A DNA stretch of 64,000 nt, taken from Bog-532 sp963830385 (GTDB taxonomy: Bacteria > Actinomycetota > Actinomycetes > Streptosporangiales > Streptosporangiaceae). Below the pieces are notes generated by a model. It was not told the DNA's origin. It ran no database searches and saw only the letters and a list, made by a program, of their open reading frames with translations. Every line of letters begins with the position of its first letter. Within the stretch, counting starts at the first letter, position 1. A program made the translations under genes and the position numbers. Of this stretch, positions 1-8,606 are shown one piece after another. The stretch spans positions 682,001 to 746,000 of the forward strand of contig CAWHMD010000008.1 of the NCBI GenBank assembly GCA_963830385.1, read 5' to 3'.

Positions 1-935
1 AGGCCCCGGTCCAGGAACCGCCAGCGGAAGAACTGCCCGGGCTCGGCCTGCAGCTCGTCCAGGTTGCGGCCGCCGACGTAGACCGAGACCACGTCGGCCG
101 ATTCGCGGCGCACGCCGACCACCTGGAACCGGTGGTGGACGGCGCTCCGCAGCGGGCGGACCACCCGGTACCACAGCACCAGCAATCCGACCGAGACGTA
201 CAGCGCCGACCAGGCGAACCGCGCCTTCAGGTCGCCGGCGAACGAGTCGCCGTCCGCGAACTGGTGGCTGAACGCCAGCCCGATGGCCAGGTACGTGTAG
301 AAGTGCAGGTAGTACCAGGTGTCGTAGGACATCTTGCGCCGGGCGGCGCGGGCCGAGACCAGCCCGATGCCGACGAACAGCAGGCCCGCCACGGTGGCCA
401 TCAGTACGTCCGGGTAGGACGTCAGCAGCGTGCCGGCCTCGCTGATCAGCCCCTCGTGGGCGGTGACCGAGTAGCCCCAGGTGATCAGCACCGCGTGCGC
501 GACGATCACGGTGACCACGTACCGGCCGCCCATCGCGTGCCAGCGTGCGAGCCGGTCAGCCCCCACTCCGCGTTCCAGTGGTGGCAGCCGGGCCATCAGC
601 GCGACCAGCACGACCACTCCGTAACCGGCCATCAGCCCGAGGATCCGGCCCGCGCCGGTCAGGTAGTCCCCCAGCCCGCGGATCGACGGGGTGTCGCTCC
701 ACCACAGCACGAGCACGGCCAGCAGGCCCGCCCCGATGATGGCGAGCACGACCTCCGGCGTGGCCCGCGGCCGGTCCGGCCGGTCCGGCCGGCCCGAGCG
801 GCCCGAGCGGTTCGGCCGGTTCGCCCCGTGAGACGGCGGCGGCCCGGGCCGCGGCAACGGGCCGGACGGATGCGGCGGGCGGGACCCAACCGGGACAGTT
901 CGTCGTTCAACCCCGAGCACAGCACTCCTCGGCAT
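1..935 (-). CDS. Ferric reductase-like transmembrane oxidoreductase (3' end outside window)
   Basis: The reading frame is open from ATG at 935 to the left window edge, about 311 residues. A basic, proline-rich N-terminus of roughly 55 residues is followed by hydrophobic segments (the first around VVLAIIGAGLLAVLVLWW), a Trp/Tyr/His-rich core (DTWYYLHFYTYLAIGLAFSH, with His that would bind haem) and, near the edge, the start of a ferredoxin-reductase-type FAD domain (EPGQFFRWRFLDRG). This is the layout of the ferric reductase-like family: a di-haem membrane domain passing electrons from NAD(P)H and FAD across the membrane. The C-terminal NAD domain lies outside the window. ATG 935 is chosen because it is the first start after an in-frame stop at 941-939. 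The substrate is unknown. Confidence 0.8.
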   Translation of the reverse strand, partial: MPRSAVLGVERRTVPVGSRPPHPSGPLPRPGPPPSHGANRPNRSGRSGRPDRPDRPRATPEVVLAIIGAGLLAVLVLWWSDTPSIRGLGDYLTGAGRILGLMAGYGVVVLVALMARLPPLERGVGADRLARWHAMGGRYVVTVIVAHAVLITWGYSVTAHEGLISEAGTLLTSYPDVLMATVAGLLFVGIGLVSARAARRKMSYDTWYYLHFYTYLAIGLAFSHQFADGDSFAGDLKARFAWSALYVSVGLLVLWYRVVRPLRSAVHHRFQVVGVRRESADVVSVYVGGRNLDELQAEPGQFFRWRFLDRG

Positions 936-1119
936 CGGTCAGGTCACGAATCGGCGTACACCTATTGGTACGGGTGCAAGCCCACGCTCGGTGCCCGGCC
1001 GCCCTCCCCGTAAGACCCTTTTAATATCTGCGGATTGCCGCCCACGGATGTCTTACTAGAACAAACATTTGTTCATTTTTAGCTTTACGGGCTGGTCGGC
1101 GGGTCGTAACGTCCAAGGT

Positions 1120-1446
1120 ATGACGGTTGCGACGGTGAACGGGCTGGAGATCGCGTACGAGGTCATCGGCGACGGCGGGCAGACCTGGGCGCCCGACGAC
1201 GACATCACCGCGATCTCGGTCCCGGCCATCGTGTTCCGCAGCGGGGCCAGCGACCCGGCTCACCCGCGCGCCACCTCCGAAGCGGTCGCGGGCCTGATCC
1301 CGGGGGCCAAGCTGCTGGAGCCGCCCTGGGGTGACCGTGAGTGGGCCGACCGCGGCGAGCAGCGCGACGCGAGCGGCGAATCCCTGTTCCTGCACTGGTC
1401 GCTCCTGGTCCCCCAGCTCGCGGCCTTCGGAGACGAGCTGCCCTAA
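1120..1446 (+). pseudogene. Internally deleted alpha/beta hydrolase relic
   Basis: A 108-codon frame opens at ATG 1120 with a typical alpha/beta-hydrolase beginning (VNGLEIAYEVIGDGGQ) and then jumps directly into what looks like the C-terminal part of such an enzyme (AISVPAIVFRSGASDPAHP, the segment with the acid residue, then the final helix LHWSLLVPQLAAFGDEL). The middle, which would hold the oxyanion region, the GxSxG nucleophile elbow and the cap, is missing; the family is usually 260-300 residues. The frame stays open across the junction, so a short protein could still be made, but it cannot be an active hydrolase. Its stop overlaps the stop of the convergent gene by 4 bp. Identification rests on end-to-end resemblance only. 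Confidence 0.6.
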
Positions 1447-2105
1447 TCCGGCCAGTCGGGGGGCAGCACGTCGTTCTCGGACCCCATCGCCTCCTTGAGG
1501 CGGGCGTGGAAGCTCTGGTGCAGGTCGGGGCCCCAGGCGTACTGGCTGGGGACGCGGACGGCGCTGAGCAGGATCTCCCGCAGGTCGCGGGCGCGGCCGC
1601 CGCCCTGGGCGAGCGGCAAGGCGGCCAGGGAGTACATCTGGTCGAGGGCGCCGAAGATCTCGTTGGCCAGCAGCGGCAAGGTGCCGTAGAGCACCGCCGA
1701 CTCCACGAAGTTCTCCCACCAGGTGGGCGCGGCGCCGTCCTCGTCGGCGGGCACCTCGTCGCCGCCGAAGGCCCGGCGCAGCCGGGTGCGGACCCCGGTG
1801 CTGACCGCCGGGTCGGGGTCCTCCAGGCCGCGCTGCCAGACCAGCGCGGCGTCGGCGTCGCGGCCGCGCAGCGGCAGCGTCCGGGCCAGCAGTTCGATGG
1901 CCAGCGGCATGACGTCGGCGTCGCCCGACTCACAGCCCCGGGAGAACGCCGCGATGGCCTGATCGAGGTGGCCCATGCCCTCGGCGACGTAATCGGCCGG
2001 GTCGGTCCCCGACTGGTCGGCCGGCCCGGCCAGCCGCTCCTGGGTCTCTTCCGGCGCTTGGGTCTGACCGGACGCGGCGGGCGGCTCCGGCCCTTCGGCA
2101 CTCAT
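1443..2105 (-). CDS. Hypothetical protein
   Basis: This 220-residue soluble protein has no signal peptide or membrane segment. After a Pro/Gln/Glu-rich start of about 35 residues, it is mainly predicted helix with alternating small and charged residues (EGMGHLDQAIAAFSRG, VMPLAIELLARTLPLRGRDA), recalling helical-repeat or TPR-like packing. I recognise no family. It is monocistronic: the hydrolase relic converges on its 3' end and gcvP ends 100 bp upstream in the same orientation. The start at 2105 is the first ATG of a frame with consistent high-GC codon bias. Confidence 0.7.
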   Translation of the reverse strand: MSAEGPEPPAASGQTQAPEETQERLAGPADQSGTDPADYVAEGMGHLDQAIAAFSRGCESGDADVMPLAIELLARTLPLRGRDADAALVWQRGLEDPDPAVSTGVRTRLRRAFGGDEVPADEDGAAPTWWENFVESAVLYGTLPLLANEIFGALDQMYSLAALPLAQGGGRARDLREILLSAVRVPSQYAWGPDLHQSFHARLKEAMGSENDVLPPDWPD

Positions 2106-2205
2106 GCCCGGAAGACTAAAGGGCTTCGGCGCGCTCCGCCATACGGGGCCGGCACAGTGTCACTTGCCCGCCTCCGGCAGGACGTTACCCGTGCGCGGGA
2201 AATCA

Positions 2206-5046
2206 CTACTCGAAGGCCTCCGGGGGCGGGCAGGCGCACATCAGGTTGCGGTCGCCGTAGGCCTGGTCGATCCGGCGGACCGGCGGCCAGTACTTGGCCC
2301 GGCGGGTCTCGGGCACCGGGTAAGCGGCCTCGGCGCGCTCGTAGGGGTGCTTCCACTCGGCGGTGAGCAGCATCTCGGCGGTGTGCGGCGCGTTCTTGAG
2401 CGGGTTGTCGTCCCGGTCGTAGTCGCCCGCCTCGACCCGCTCGATCTCCTGCCGGATGCTGATCATGGCCTGGCAGAACCGGTCCAGCTCGGCCAGGTCC
2501 TCGCTCTCGGTCGGCTCGACCATCAGCGTGCCCGCGACCGGGAACGACATCGTGGGCGCGTGGAAACCGTAGTCGACCAGCCGCTTGGCCACGTCCTCAT
2601 TGGTGATGCCGGTCCTGGCCGTGATCGGCCGCAGGTCGAGCACGCATTCGTGCGCCACCAGGCCCTCGCGGCCCGTGTAGAGCACCGGGAAGTACGGGCT
2701 GAGCTCGTGGGCCACGTAGTTGGCGGCCAGCACCGCGACCTGGGTGGCGCGGCGCAGCCCGTCGGCCCCCATCATCGCGATGTAGGCCCAGGAGATCGGC
2801 AGGATGCCGGCCGAGCCGAACGGGGCGGCCGCGACCGGGCCGACCGGGTCGGTCTCGCCGCCGGGCAGGAAGTCGGCCAGGTGGGCCCGCACCGCCACCG
2901 GCCCGACGCCCGGGCCGCCGCCGCCGTGCGGGATGCAGAACGTCTTGTGCAGGTTGAGGTGCGACACGTCGGCCCCGAACGAGACCGGGGTGGCCAGCCC
3001 GACCAGCGCGTTCAGGTTGGCGCCGTCGATGTAGACCTGGCCGCCGGCCCCGTGCACGGCGTCGCACACCTGGCTGACGGTCTCCTCGTAGACGCCGTTG
3101 GTGGACGGGTAGGTGAGCATGATCGCCGCCACCTGCTCACCGTGCGCGTCCAGCTTGGCCCGCAGGTCACCGAGATCGATGGCCCCGTCGGAGCCGCATT
3201 TGACCACGACCACCCGCAGCCCGGCCAGCACCGCGCTGGCCGCGTTGGTGCCGTGCGCGGACTCCGGGATCAGGCAGATGGTCCGGCCGGGCTCCTGGCG
3301 GGACCGGTGGTAGGCGCGGATGGCCAGCAACCCCGCCAGCTCGCCCTGGGAGCCGGCGTTCGGCTGCAGCGAGACCCGGTCGTAGCCGGTGATCTCGGCC
3401 AGCGCCGCCTCCAGGCCCCCGATCAGCTCGGCGTAGCCGCGGGCCTGGCCGGCCGGCGCGAACGGGTGCAGCGACGCGAACTCGGGCCAGCTGATCGGCT
3501 CCATCTCGGCGGCGGCGTTGAGCTTCATCGTGCAGGAGCCGAGCGGGATCATCGACCGGTCGAGCGCGATGTCGGAGTCCGACAGCCGCCGCAGGTAGCG
3601 CAGCAGCGAGGTCTCGCTGCGGTGCTGATGGAACACCGGGTGGGTCAGGAACTCGCCGTCGCGCCGCAGCCCGGCGGGCAGCCCGTCCCCGTTCCCGGCG
3701 GCCTCGCCGGCCAGGCGGATCTGGCCGGCCGGGCGGTCCAGCAGCGCCCCGGCCACCTCGGCCAGGTCGGTGTCGCCGGTCGTCTCGTCGCAGGAAATCT
3801 GGATGGCGCCGTCGCCGGCCAGGTACAGGTTGTACCCCGCCGCCCGGGCGCGGGCCATGGCGTCGCCAGCCGTCCCCGCGCCGTCCGGCATGGTGATCCG
3901 GATCGTGTCGAAGAACTGCTCCGGCCCGACCTCCCAGCCGGCCTCGCGCAAGGTGGCGGCCAGCCGCCCGGCGCTGCCGTGGGCGTGCCGGGCGATGCCG
4001 GTCAGGCCTTCCGGCCCGTGGTAGACCGCGTAGGAGGCGGCGATCACGGCCGGGAGCACCTGGGCGGTGCAGATGTTGCTGGTGGCCTTCTCCCGGCGGA
4101 TGTGCTGCTCGCGGGCCTGCAGCGCGAGCCGGTAGGCGGGCTTGCCGTCGGCGTCCAGGGAGACGCCCACGATCCGGCCGGGCAGCTGGCGGCGCAGCTT
4201 GTCGCGGACGGCGATGTAACCGGCGTGCGGGCCGCCGAACGCCATCGGCAGGCCGAACCGCTGGGTGCTGCCGACCGCGATGTCCGCGCCCAGCTCCCCC
4301 GGCGAGCGCAGCAGGGTCAGCGCCAGCAGGTCGGCGGCCACCGCGGTCAGCGCGCCGCGGGCGGTGGCCGCCTCGATCAGCGGGGCCGGGTCGCGGACGG
4401 CGCCGGACGCCCCGGGGTACTGCACGAGCACGCCGAACAGCTCGCCGTCGGCCGGTGCGGCGATCGTCTCCGGGGTCAGCCCGGTGACGACCAGCTCGAT
4501 GCCGAGCGGTTCGGCCCGGGTCGCCAGCACCTCGATGGTCTGCGGCAGGCAGTCCTCGTCGACCAGGAAGATGTGCCCCTTGCCGGCCACCCGCCGGGCC
4601 AGCGTCATCGCCTCGGCGGCGGCCGTCGCCTCGTCCAGGAGCGACGCGCCCGCCACCGGCAGCCCGGTCAGGTCGGACACCATCGTCTGGAAGTTCAGCA
4701 GCATCTCCAGCCGGCCCTGCGAGATCTCCGGCTGGTACGGCGTGTAGGCGGTGTACCAGCCCGGGTTCTCCAGCAGGTTGCGGCGGATGACGGCGGGCGT
4801 CACGGTGCCGTAGTAACCGAGCCCGATCATGGACGTCAGGACCTGGTTCTGCTGGGCCATGCGGCGCAGCTCGTCCTGGGCACCGGTCTCCGACAGGGCG
4901 GGCGGCAGGTCCAGCGGCGCGGCGCTGGCCGAGGGAGGCAACGCCGCCTCGGTCAGCTCGTCCAGGGTTGTGTACCCGACGGTCTCGAGCATCCGCTGCT
5001 GCTCGTCCGCTGACGGCCCGATGTGACGCCGGGCGAATTCCACCAT
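2206..5046 (-). CDS. gcvP: Glycine dehydrogenase (decarboxylating), P protein of the glycine cleavage system
   Basis: The 946-residue product is the normal length for a fused (alpha plus beta) P protein. It decarboxylates glycine with PLP and passes the aminomethyl group to lipoyl-GcvH. The N-terminus has the family RRHIGPS motif. The C-terminal half carries the PLP-lysine context HLNLHKTFCIPHGGGGPG around residue 697 and the nearby glycine-rich loop. The start ATG 5046 has a GGAGG seven bases upstream. A glycine riboswitch lies in the 5' leader, so expression should respond to glycine. No gcvT or gcvH is present in the window, so the rest of the system must lie elsewhere. Confidence 0.97.
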   Translation of the reverse strand: MVEFARRHIGPSADEQQRMLETVGYTTLDELTEAALPPSASAAPLDLPPALSETGAQDELRRMAQQNQVLTSMIGLGYYGTVTPAVIRRNLLENPGWYTAYTPYQPEISQGRLEMLLNFQTMVSDLTGLPVAGASLLDEATAAAEAMTLARRVAGKGHIFLVDEDCLPQTIEVLATRAEPLGIELVVTGLTPETIAAPADGELFGVLVQYPGASGAVRDPAPLIEAATARGALTAVAADLLALTLLRSPGELGADIAVGSTQRFGLPMAFGGPHAGYIAVRDKLRRQLPGRIVGVSLDADGKPAYRLALQAREQHIRREKATSNICTAQVLPAVIAASYAVYHGPEGLTGIARHAHGSAGRLAATLREAGWEVGPEQFFDTIRITMPDGAGTAGDAMARARAAGYNLYLAGDGAIQISCDETTGDTDLAEVAGALLDRPAGQIRLAGEAAGNGDGLPAGLRRDGEFLTHPVFHQHRSETSLLRYLRRLSDSDIALDRSMIPLGSCTMKLNAAAEMEPISWPEFASLHPFAPAGQARGYAELIGGLEAALAEITGYDRVSLQPNAGSQGELAGLLAIRAYHRSRQEPGRTICLIPESAHGTNAASAVLAGLRVVVVKCGSDGAIDLGDLRAKLDAHGEQVAAIMLTYPSTNGVYEETVSQVCDAVHGAGGQVYIDGANLNALVGLATPVSFGADVSHLNLHKTFCIPHGGGGPGVGPVAVRAHLADFLPGGETDPVGPVAAAPFGSAGILPISWAYIAMMGADGLRRATQVAVLAANYVAHELSPYFPVLYTGREGLVAHECVLDLRPITARTGITNEDVAKRLVDYGFHAPTMSFPVAGTLMVEPTESEDLAELDRFCQAMISIRQEIERVEAGDYDRDDNPLKNAPHTAEMLLTAEWKHPYERAEAAYPVPETRRAKYWPPVRRIDQAYGDRNLMCACPPPEAFE

Positions 5047-5068
5047 CCAGGAGCCTCCAGTTCGGATG

Positions 5069-5085
5069 CCGGGGTCACGCCCCGG
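5069..5085 (-). promoter_or_regulatory. Hairpin between glycine aptamer and gcvP RBS
   Basis: A perfect 6-bp GC stem (CCGGGG / CCCCGG) with a 5-nt loop sits between the aptamer and the ribosome-binding site of gcvP. It has no T-run, so a translational or anti-sequestering expression platform fits better than an intrinsic terminator. Its role is inferred from position only. Confidence 0.45.
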
Positions 5086-5100
5086 TCAGCACTGCTGGCT

Positions 5101-5223
5101 CCCCGTCTGTCACCAAAATGGCTTCAGAGTTGCCTGTCCCGTCCGGTCCTTGGTGCCTGAGAGGTTCCGGGGATGTGTTGCCCCTTCGGCGCCGCGCCCA
5201 GCTACGGGCGAGGACTCTCCCGG
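5101..5223 (-). promoter_or_regulatory. Glycine riboswitch aptamer
   Basis: On the minus strand the leader shows GGGAGAGTCC at the 5' end, the core GCCGAAGGGGCAA, then GGAACCTCTCAGGCACCAA and a closing GGTGACAGACGGGG. These are the conserved blocks of the glycine aptamer (RF00504). Only one complete aptamer is evident, followed by a shortened second part (AACTCTGAAGCC), as in singlet riboswitches. It ends about 55 nt before the gcvP start. Confidence 0.9.
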
Positions 5224-5329
5224 ACGGTGTCGATGGCATCCCCGAGTCTACCCAGAAGATCTCCCCGTCGGGGGATGCGGATCGTCCCGGCGAGGACGAG
5301 GAGTCAGATGGTTCGGGACACGGATCCCG

Positions 5330-6016
5330 TCAACCGGTCTTGCGGGCGCGGCGGCGGGAGAGCTCGTCGGAGCCGACGGTGAGGAGGCCGTCCTCGGCGC
5401 GGACGGCGGGGAGCTCGGCGAGGTTGCCTTCGACTTCCTGCCAGACGCGGCCGAGCGCGATGCCGAAGACGCCCTGGCCGCCCGCGAGCAGGTCGACCAC
5501 TTCGTCAGGTGAGGTGCACTCGTAGACGCTGACGCCGTCGCTCATCAGCGTGACCTGGGCCAGGTCGCGGGTGCCGCGGTCGCGGAGGTGGTGCACGGCG
5601 GCGCGGATCTGCTGCAGCGAGATGCCGGTGTCGAGCAGGCGCTTGACCACCTTGAGCACGAGGATGTCGCGGAAGCTGTACAGGCGCTGGGAGCCGGAGC
5701 CGTGGGCGCCGCGGACGCTGGGCTCGACCAGTCCCGTGCGCGCCCAGTAGTCGAGCTGCCGGTAGGTGATGCCCGCGGCGTTGCAGGCCGTCGGCCCGCG
5801 ATAGCCCGCGGTGTCGTCGACCTCGTCCACGCCGAGCGTGGCCGCGGTCTGCGCTACCTGCTCATCCGCGTCGAACAACGTGCCTTGCTCGGCGTAGGGG
5901 ACTCCAGCCCGGTTCGTCACCGGCTTGTCATCGCCCCTGGTTCCCGCCACGCCCACCTCCATCGCGAGCAGACCACCCTGGGTACTCGTCTCGAACCGTA
6001 AGCCGAGCGTGCTCAT
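5330..6016 (-). CDS. MerR family transcriptional regulator (Rv1830-type)
   Basis: This 228-residue protein has a MerR winged helix near residues 75-150 (TYRQLDYWARTGLVEPSVRG, then YSFRDILVLKVVKRLLDTGI and the dimer helix), preceded by a disordered N-terminal extension. The C-terminal part is not a cysteine metal-binding tail. In mycobacteria the homologue lies between the DUF151 gene and gcvP, exactly as here. DNA-binding is likely; the target is unknown. The first ATG (6016) is used, but an internal ATG at 5962 is possible because the first 55 residues are poorly conserved in character. Confidence 0.88.
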   Translation of the reverse strand: MSTLGLRFETSTQGGLLAMEVGVAGTRGDDKPVTNRAGVPYAEQGTLFDADEQVAQTAATLGVDEVDDTAGYRGPTACNAAGITYRQLDYWARTGLVEPSVRGAHGSGSQRLYSFRDILVLKVVKRLLDTGISLQQIRAAVHHLRDRGTRDLAQVTLMSDGVSVYECTSPDEVVDLLAGGQGVFGIALGRVWQEVEGNLAELPAVRAEDGLLTVGSDELSRRRARKTG

Positions 6017-6167
6017 GGCGTCAACGATCCCGTACGGCGCGTCGCGACATTCCGTTTAAGTCAGGCAAACCCACCGCGAACACTGCCCCGTGGCGAGCTC
6101 TGACTATCCCCGCTACCAGGGATAACACTGTCCCGGAACACCGTGTTGTAAACGCATCGCCCAACGA

Positions 6168-6638
6168 TCAGGTAGCCCGGCCGAAGTCTTCCGGGGAGAT
6201 CGTGTCCAGAAACTCCCGGAACTTCTCGACTTCGTCTTCCTGCTCGTCGGGGATGGCCACACCGGCCTCGTCGAGGATCTCCTCGGCGGCGAAAATCGAG
6301 GCCCCGGTGCGCAGCGCCAGCGCGATCGAGTCCGACGGCCGGGCGCTGACCTCGGCACCGTTGGAGAAGACCAGGTCGGCGTAGAAGATCCCGTCTCGCA
6401 GGGCGGTGATGTTGACCGTGCGCAGCTGGACGTTGAGCACGTCCAGGACGTCGCGGAACAGGTCGTGGGTCAGTGGCCGCGGCGAGACCATGCCCTGCTG
6501 GGCGAAGGCGATCGCGGTCGCCTCCACCGCGCCGATCCAGATGGGCAAATACCGGTCCCCCTGCGTCTCCTTCAGCAAGACGATAGGGCTGTTCGATGGC
6601 ATCTCGACCCGGACGCCGACGACCTCCATCTGCCGCAC
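6168..6638 (-). CDS. Bifunctional nuclease family protein (DUF151)
   Basis: The 156-residue product matches the DUF151/BFN family along its length: VGVRVEMPSNSPIVLLKE, then GDRYLPIWIGAVEATAIA, then PLTHDLFRDVL, and SARPSDSIALALRTG. Plant and bacterial members are reported to have DNase/RNase activity; the cellular role in actinobacteria is not settled. I prefer GTG 6638 because GGAG lies five bases upstream; a longer frame reaches ATG 6668. It sits between the two MerR genes, the same order as Rv1828-Rv1830. Confidence 0.9.
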   Translation of the reverse strand: MRQMEVVGVRVEMPSNSPIVLLKETQGDRYLPIWIGAVEATAIAFAQQGMVSPRPLTHDLFRDVLDVLNVQLRTVNITALRDGIFYADLVFSNGAEVSARPSDSIALALRTGASIFAAEEILDEAGVAIPDEQEDEVEKFREFLDTISPEDFGRAT

Positions 6639-6709
6639 TACAGCTCCATCCTCACGCGCCGTTGGCACACCATCGCTGGCTGACCACTCCCTTTGTCAAG
6701 GTACACCCG

Positions 6710-7525
6710 CTATCGACCCGACGCGGAGCGCAGCCCACCCCCTGCGCCGTCCTCCCGAGCGGCCGGAGCAACCGCCGGCGGCACGATCACGCCGCCCGCC
6801 AAGCCCGCCTCCTCGAGGCCGGACTCGACCAGCGCGGCGTGCAGCCAGAGGCTCAGAGCGGCGATCTGCCAGGCGTCCTGGGCGGCGGCCGCCCGGGCGC
6901 CCGCACCGCGCTGGCGGAGCTGAGGGGAGACGAGCTGCTCGGCCAGGGAGATGTCGCGTTCGGCGGCGGCCTTGATGCCGCGCAGGTTGCGGGCCCCCAC
7001 CCCGAACTTGGCGAGCGCCGCGCAGGCCCGGGCCACCTCGAGCGCGTCGGTGCCGTAGTGCCGCCCGGACCGGCGGATCAGGCCGTAGTCCTCGAGCTCG
7101 GCCAGACGGTCGGCGTCGATCCCGGCCGCTTCCAGCAGCTCGGCCCGGGTCATGGCGTTGCCCGCGGGCGCGCCGGGACCGGTACCGGCCGGCTGGCGGG
7201 CAGCCTCGTCGGCGGCCACGGCGGCGCCGACCGCGGACGCCAGCGTCTGCCGGGTGGGCCCGCCCGCACCGTCCAGGGCGCCGAGCCGCTCCTTGATGAC
7301 CCGCAGCGGCAGGTACTCGTCCCGCTGCGCGGTCAGGATGTACCGGAGCCGCTCCACGTCGGCCAGCGCGAACTGGCGGTACCCGGACCGGGACCGGGCC
7401 GGCTCGACCAGGCCCTCGGCCTCCAGGAACCGGATCTTCGACGGGCTGATGTCCGGGAACTCGGGCCGCAGCCGGGCCAGTACCTCGCCGATATTCAACG
7501 AGCCCGACTCACTAGCCGACCTCAT
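6710..7525 (-). CDS. ftsR: FtsR-type MerR family regulator
   Basis: This 271-residue MerR-like regulator begins with SLNIGEVLARLRPEFPDISPSKIRFLEAEGLVEP, split here as SLNIGEVLARL and SPSKIRFLEAEGLVEPAR, followed by SGYRQFALADVERLRYIL. That is the characteristic N-terminus of the Rv1828/FtsR group, which in corynebacteria activates ftsZ. The C-terminal half is helical (EDYGLIRRSGRHYGTDALEV) and probably a second winged domain. Its start overlaps the stop of the FHA gene by 4 bp (ATGA), so the two are translationally coupled. The gene name rests on synteny and N-terminal similarity. Confidence 0.88.
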   Translation of the reverse strand: MRSASESGSLNIGEVLARLRPEFPDISPSKIRFLEAEGLVEPARSRSGYRQFALADVERLRYILTAQRDEYLPLRVIKERLGALDGAGGPTRQTLASAVGAAVAADEAARQPAGTGPGAPAGNAMTRAELLEAAGIDADRLAELEDYGLIRRSGRHYGTDALEVARACAALAKFGVGARNLRGIKAAAERDISLAEQLVSPQLRQRGAGARAAAAQDAWQIAALSLWLHAALVESGLEEAGLAGGVIVPPAVAPAAREDGAGGGLRSASGR

Positions 7526-8070
7526 GCGTAGTCCTGGGCGCCTCCGCCGCGGCGCTGGCCCTGGAGTCTCGGGTGCGTCATGAAGATGAGCCTGAACTTC
7601 CCGATCTGAACCTCGTCGCCGCTGAACAGCTCGGTCTCCTCGATGCGGTCCCGGTTGACGTAGGTGCCGTTCAGGCTGCCCACGTCCCGGACCGTGAACC
7701 GGGTCCCGCTGCGGTAGAACTCCGCGTGCCGCCGGGACACCGTCACGTCGTCGAGGAAGATGTCGCTGTCCGGGTGACGGCCCGCGGTGGTCAGCTCGTT
7801 GTCGAGCAGGAACCGGCTGCCGGCGTTCGGCCCCCGCTGCACGATCAGCAGCGCGGAGTCGACCGGCAGCGCTTCGAGCATGGCCGGATCGGCCAGCGGC
7901 TCATCGTTCGGCTCGGCCTCCGGAGCCTGGCCCCGGTCCAGCGAGATGGTCGAGGTGGTCTCCCCCGGGCGGTCGGCGGTCCCGCGGACCAGTGGTGTGC
8001 CGCAGTTCGAGCAGAAGCGGGCGTCCTCTGGGTTCGGACGGCCGCAACGCGTGCAGTAGACGCTGGCCAT
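7522..8070 (-). CDS. FHA domain protein with N-terminal zinc ribbon (GarA/OdhI-like)
   Basis: From ATG 8070 the protein is 182 residues. It opens with a zinc ribbon (CTRCGRPNPEDARFCSNCG, two CxxC pairs), has an ETTS-like phosphorylation motif (GETTSTISL) and ends in an FHA domain (TAGRHPDSDIFLDDVTVSRR, then GSLNGTYVN). In GarA/OdhI, phosphorylation of the ETT motif by Ser/Thr kinases switches control of 2-oxoglutarate metabolism. The motif and the gcvP/MerR synteny support the same role. The zinc ribbon distinguishes it from mycobacterial GarA. The frame extends upstream to 8247, but the added Pro-rich segment looks non-coding and the conserved start is MASVYC. It is coupled to ftsR. Confidence 0.88.
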   Translation of the reverse strand: MASVYCTRCGRPNPEDARFCSNCGTPLVRGTADRPGETTSTISLDRGQAPEAEPNDEPLADPAMLEALPVDSALLIVQRGPNAGSRFLLDNELTTAGRHPDSDIFLDDVTVSRRHAEFYRSGTRFTVRDVGSLNGTYVNRDRIEETELFSGDEVQIGKFRLIFMTHPRLQGQRRGGGAQDYA

Positions 8071-8606
8071 AGCTCCGCCAGGCCTCCCCTCCATTGGCCA
8101 GTCCCACTCATCCGGGGCCGCGTCCGGCTCCGGAGCCTGCGCGGGCGGCACAGGTTCGCGGGATGAAGGTTGCCAGGCTACCGGGGGCGAGGGCTGCCGG
8201 TCCATGCGCCACGCGAGCAGCCGTCGCCAGCTGAATCGACGCCACACCGCCGCTCCACCTCCGCCACACCCGGCGCCCTGCCGGAACCCGCCCGGCCAGG
8301 ACTGGAATCAGGGGGCGAACCGCGGCTCGCGGCCACCCGTGCCCCGTAGTGTGCGTGATTGTCTCACGGCCGGCGGAATTCGCGACATGGCGTACCTAGT
8401 CAGTCCCCCACCATAGCGCGGCTTATGGCGGCAGAAGACCAATCGGGGCCGCTCCGGGCGGCCTCGCGAGCAGGTGTTGACCTGGCGGTTATGGACCGGT
8501 TTACCGATTGGCCTGCTGACCAGCCGATTCGGCGTTTCCGGCTGGTCTGATCAGCGTTTGGCCCGAGTTTGCTCCGAGCTAACTGATTGGGCGTTGCGGG
8601 ACGGGC
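8071..8606. other. Gene-poor intergenic stretch
   Basis: About 540 bp upstream of the FHA gene and downstream of the nucleotidyltransferase gene. In many actinobacteria gcvH occupies this place; I see no GcvH-like sequence (no lipoyl-lysine motif) in any frame. Weak repeats of CCGATTGG / CCAATCGG occur around 8430-8600. The minus-strand promoter of the FHA operon should lie near its left part, but no clear -35/-10 pair stands out. Confidence 0.5.

Noticed and set aside
2104..5013. A 969-codon open frame on the plus strand
   Set aside because: It is the antisense shadow of gcvP: Arg/Gly/Gln-rich composition without domains, while the minus strand encodes a full P protein.
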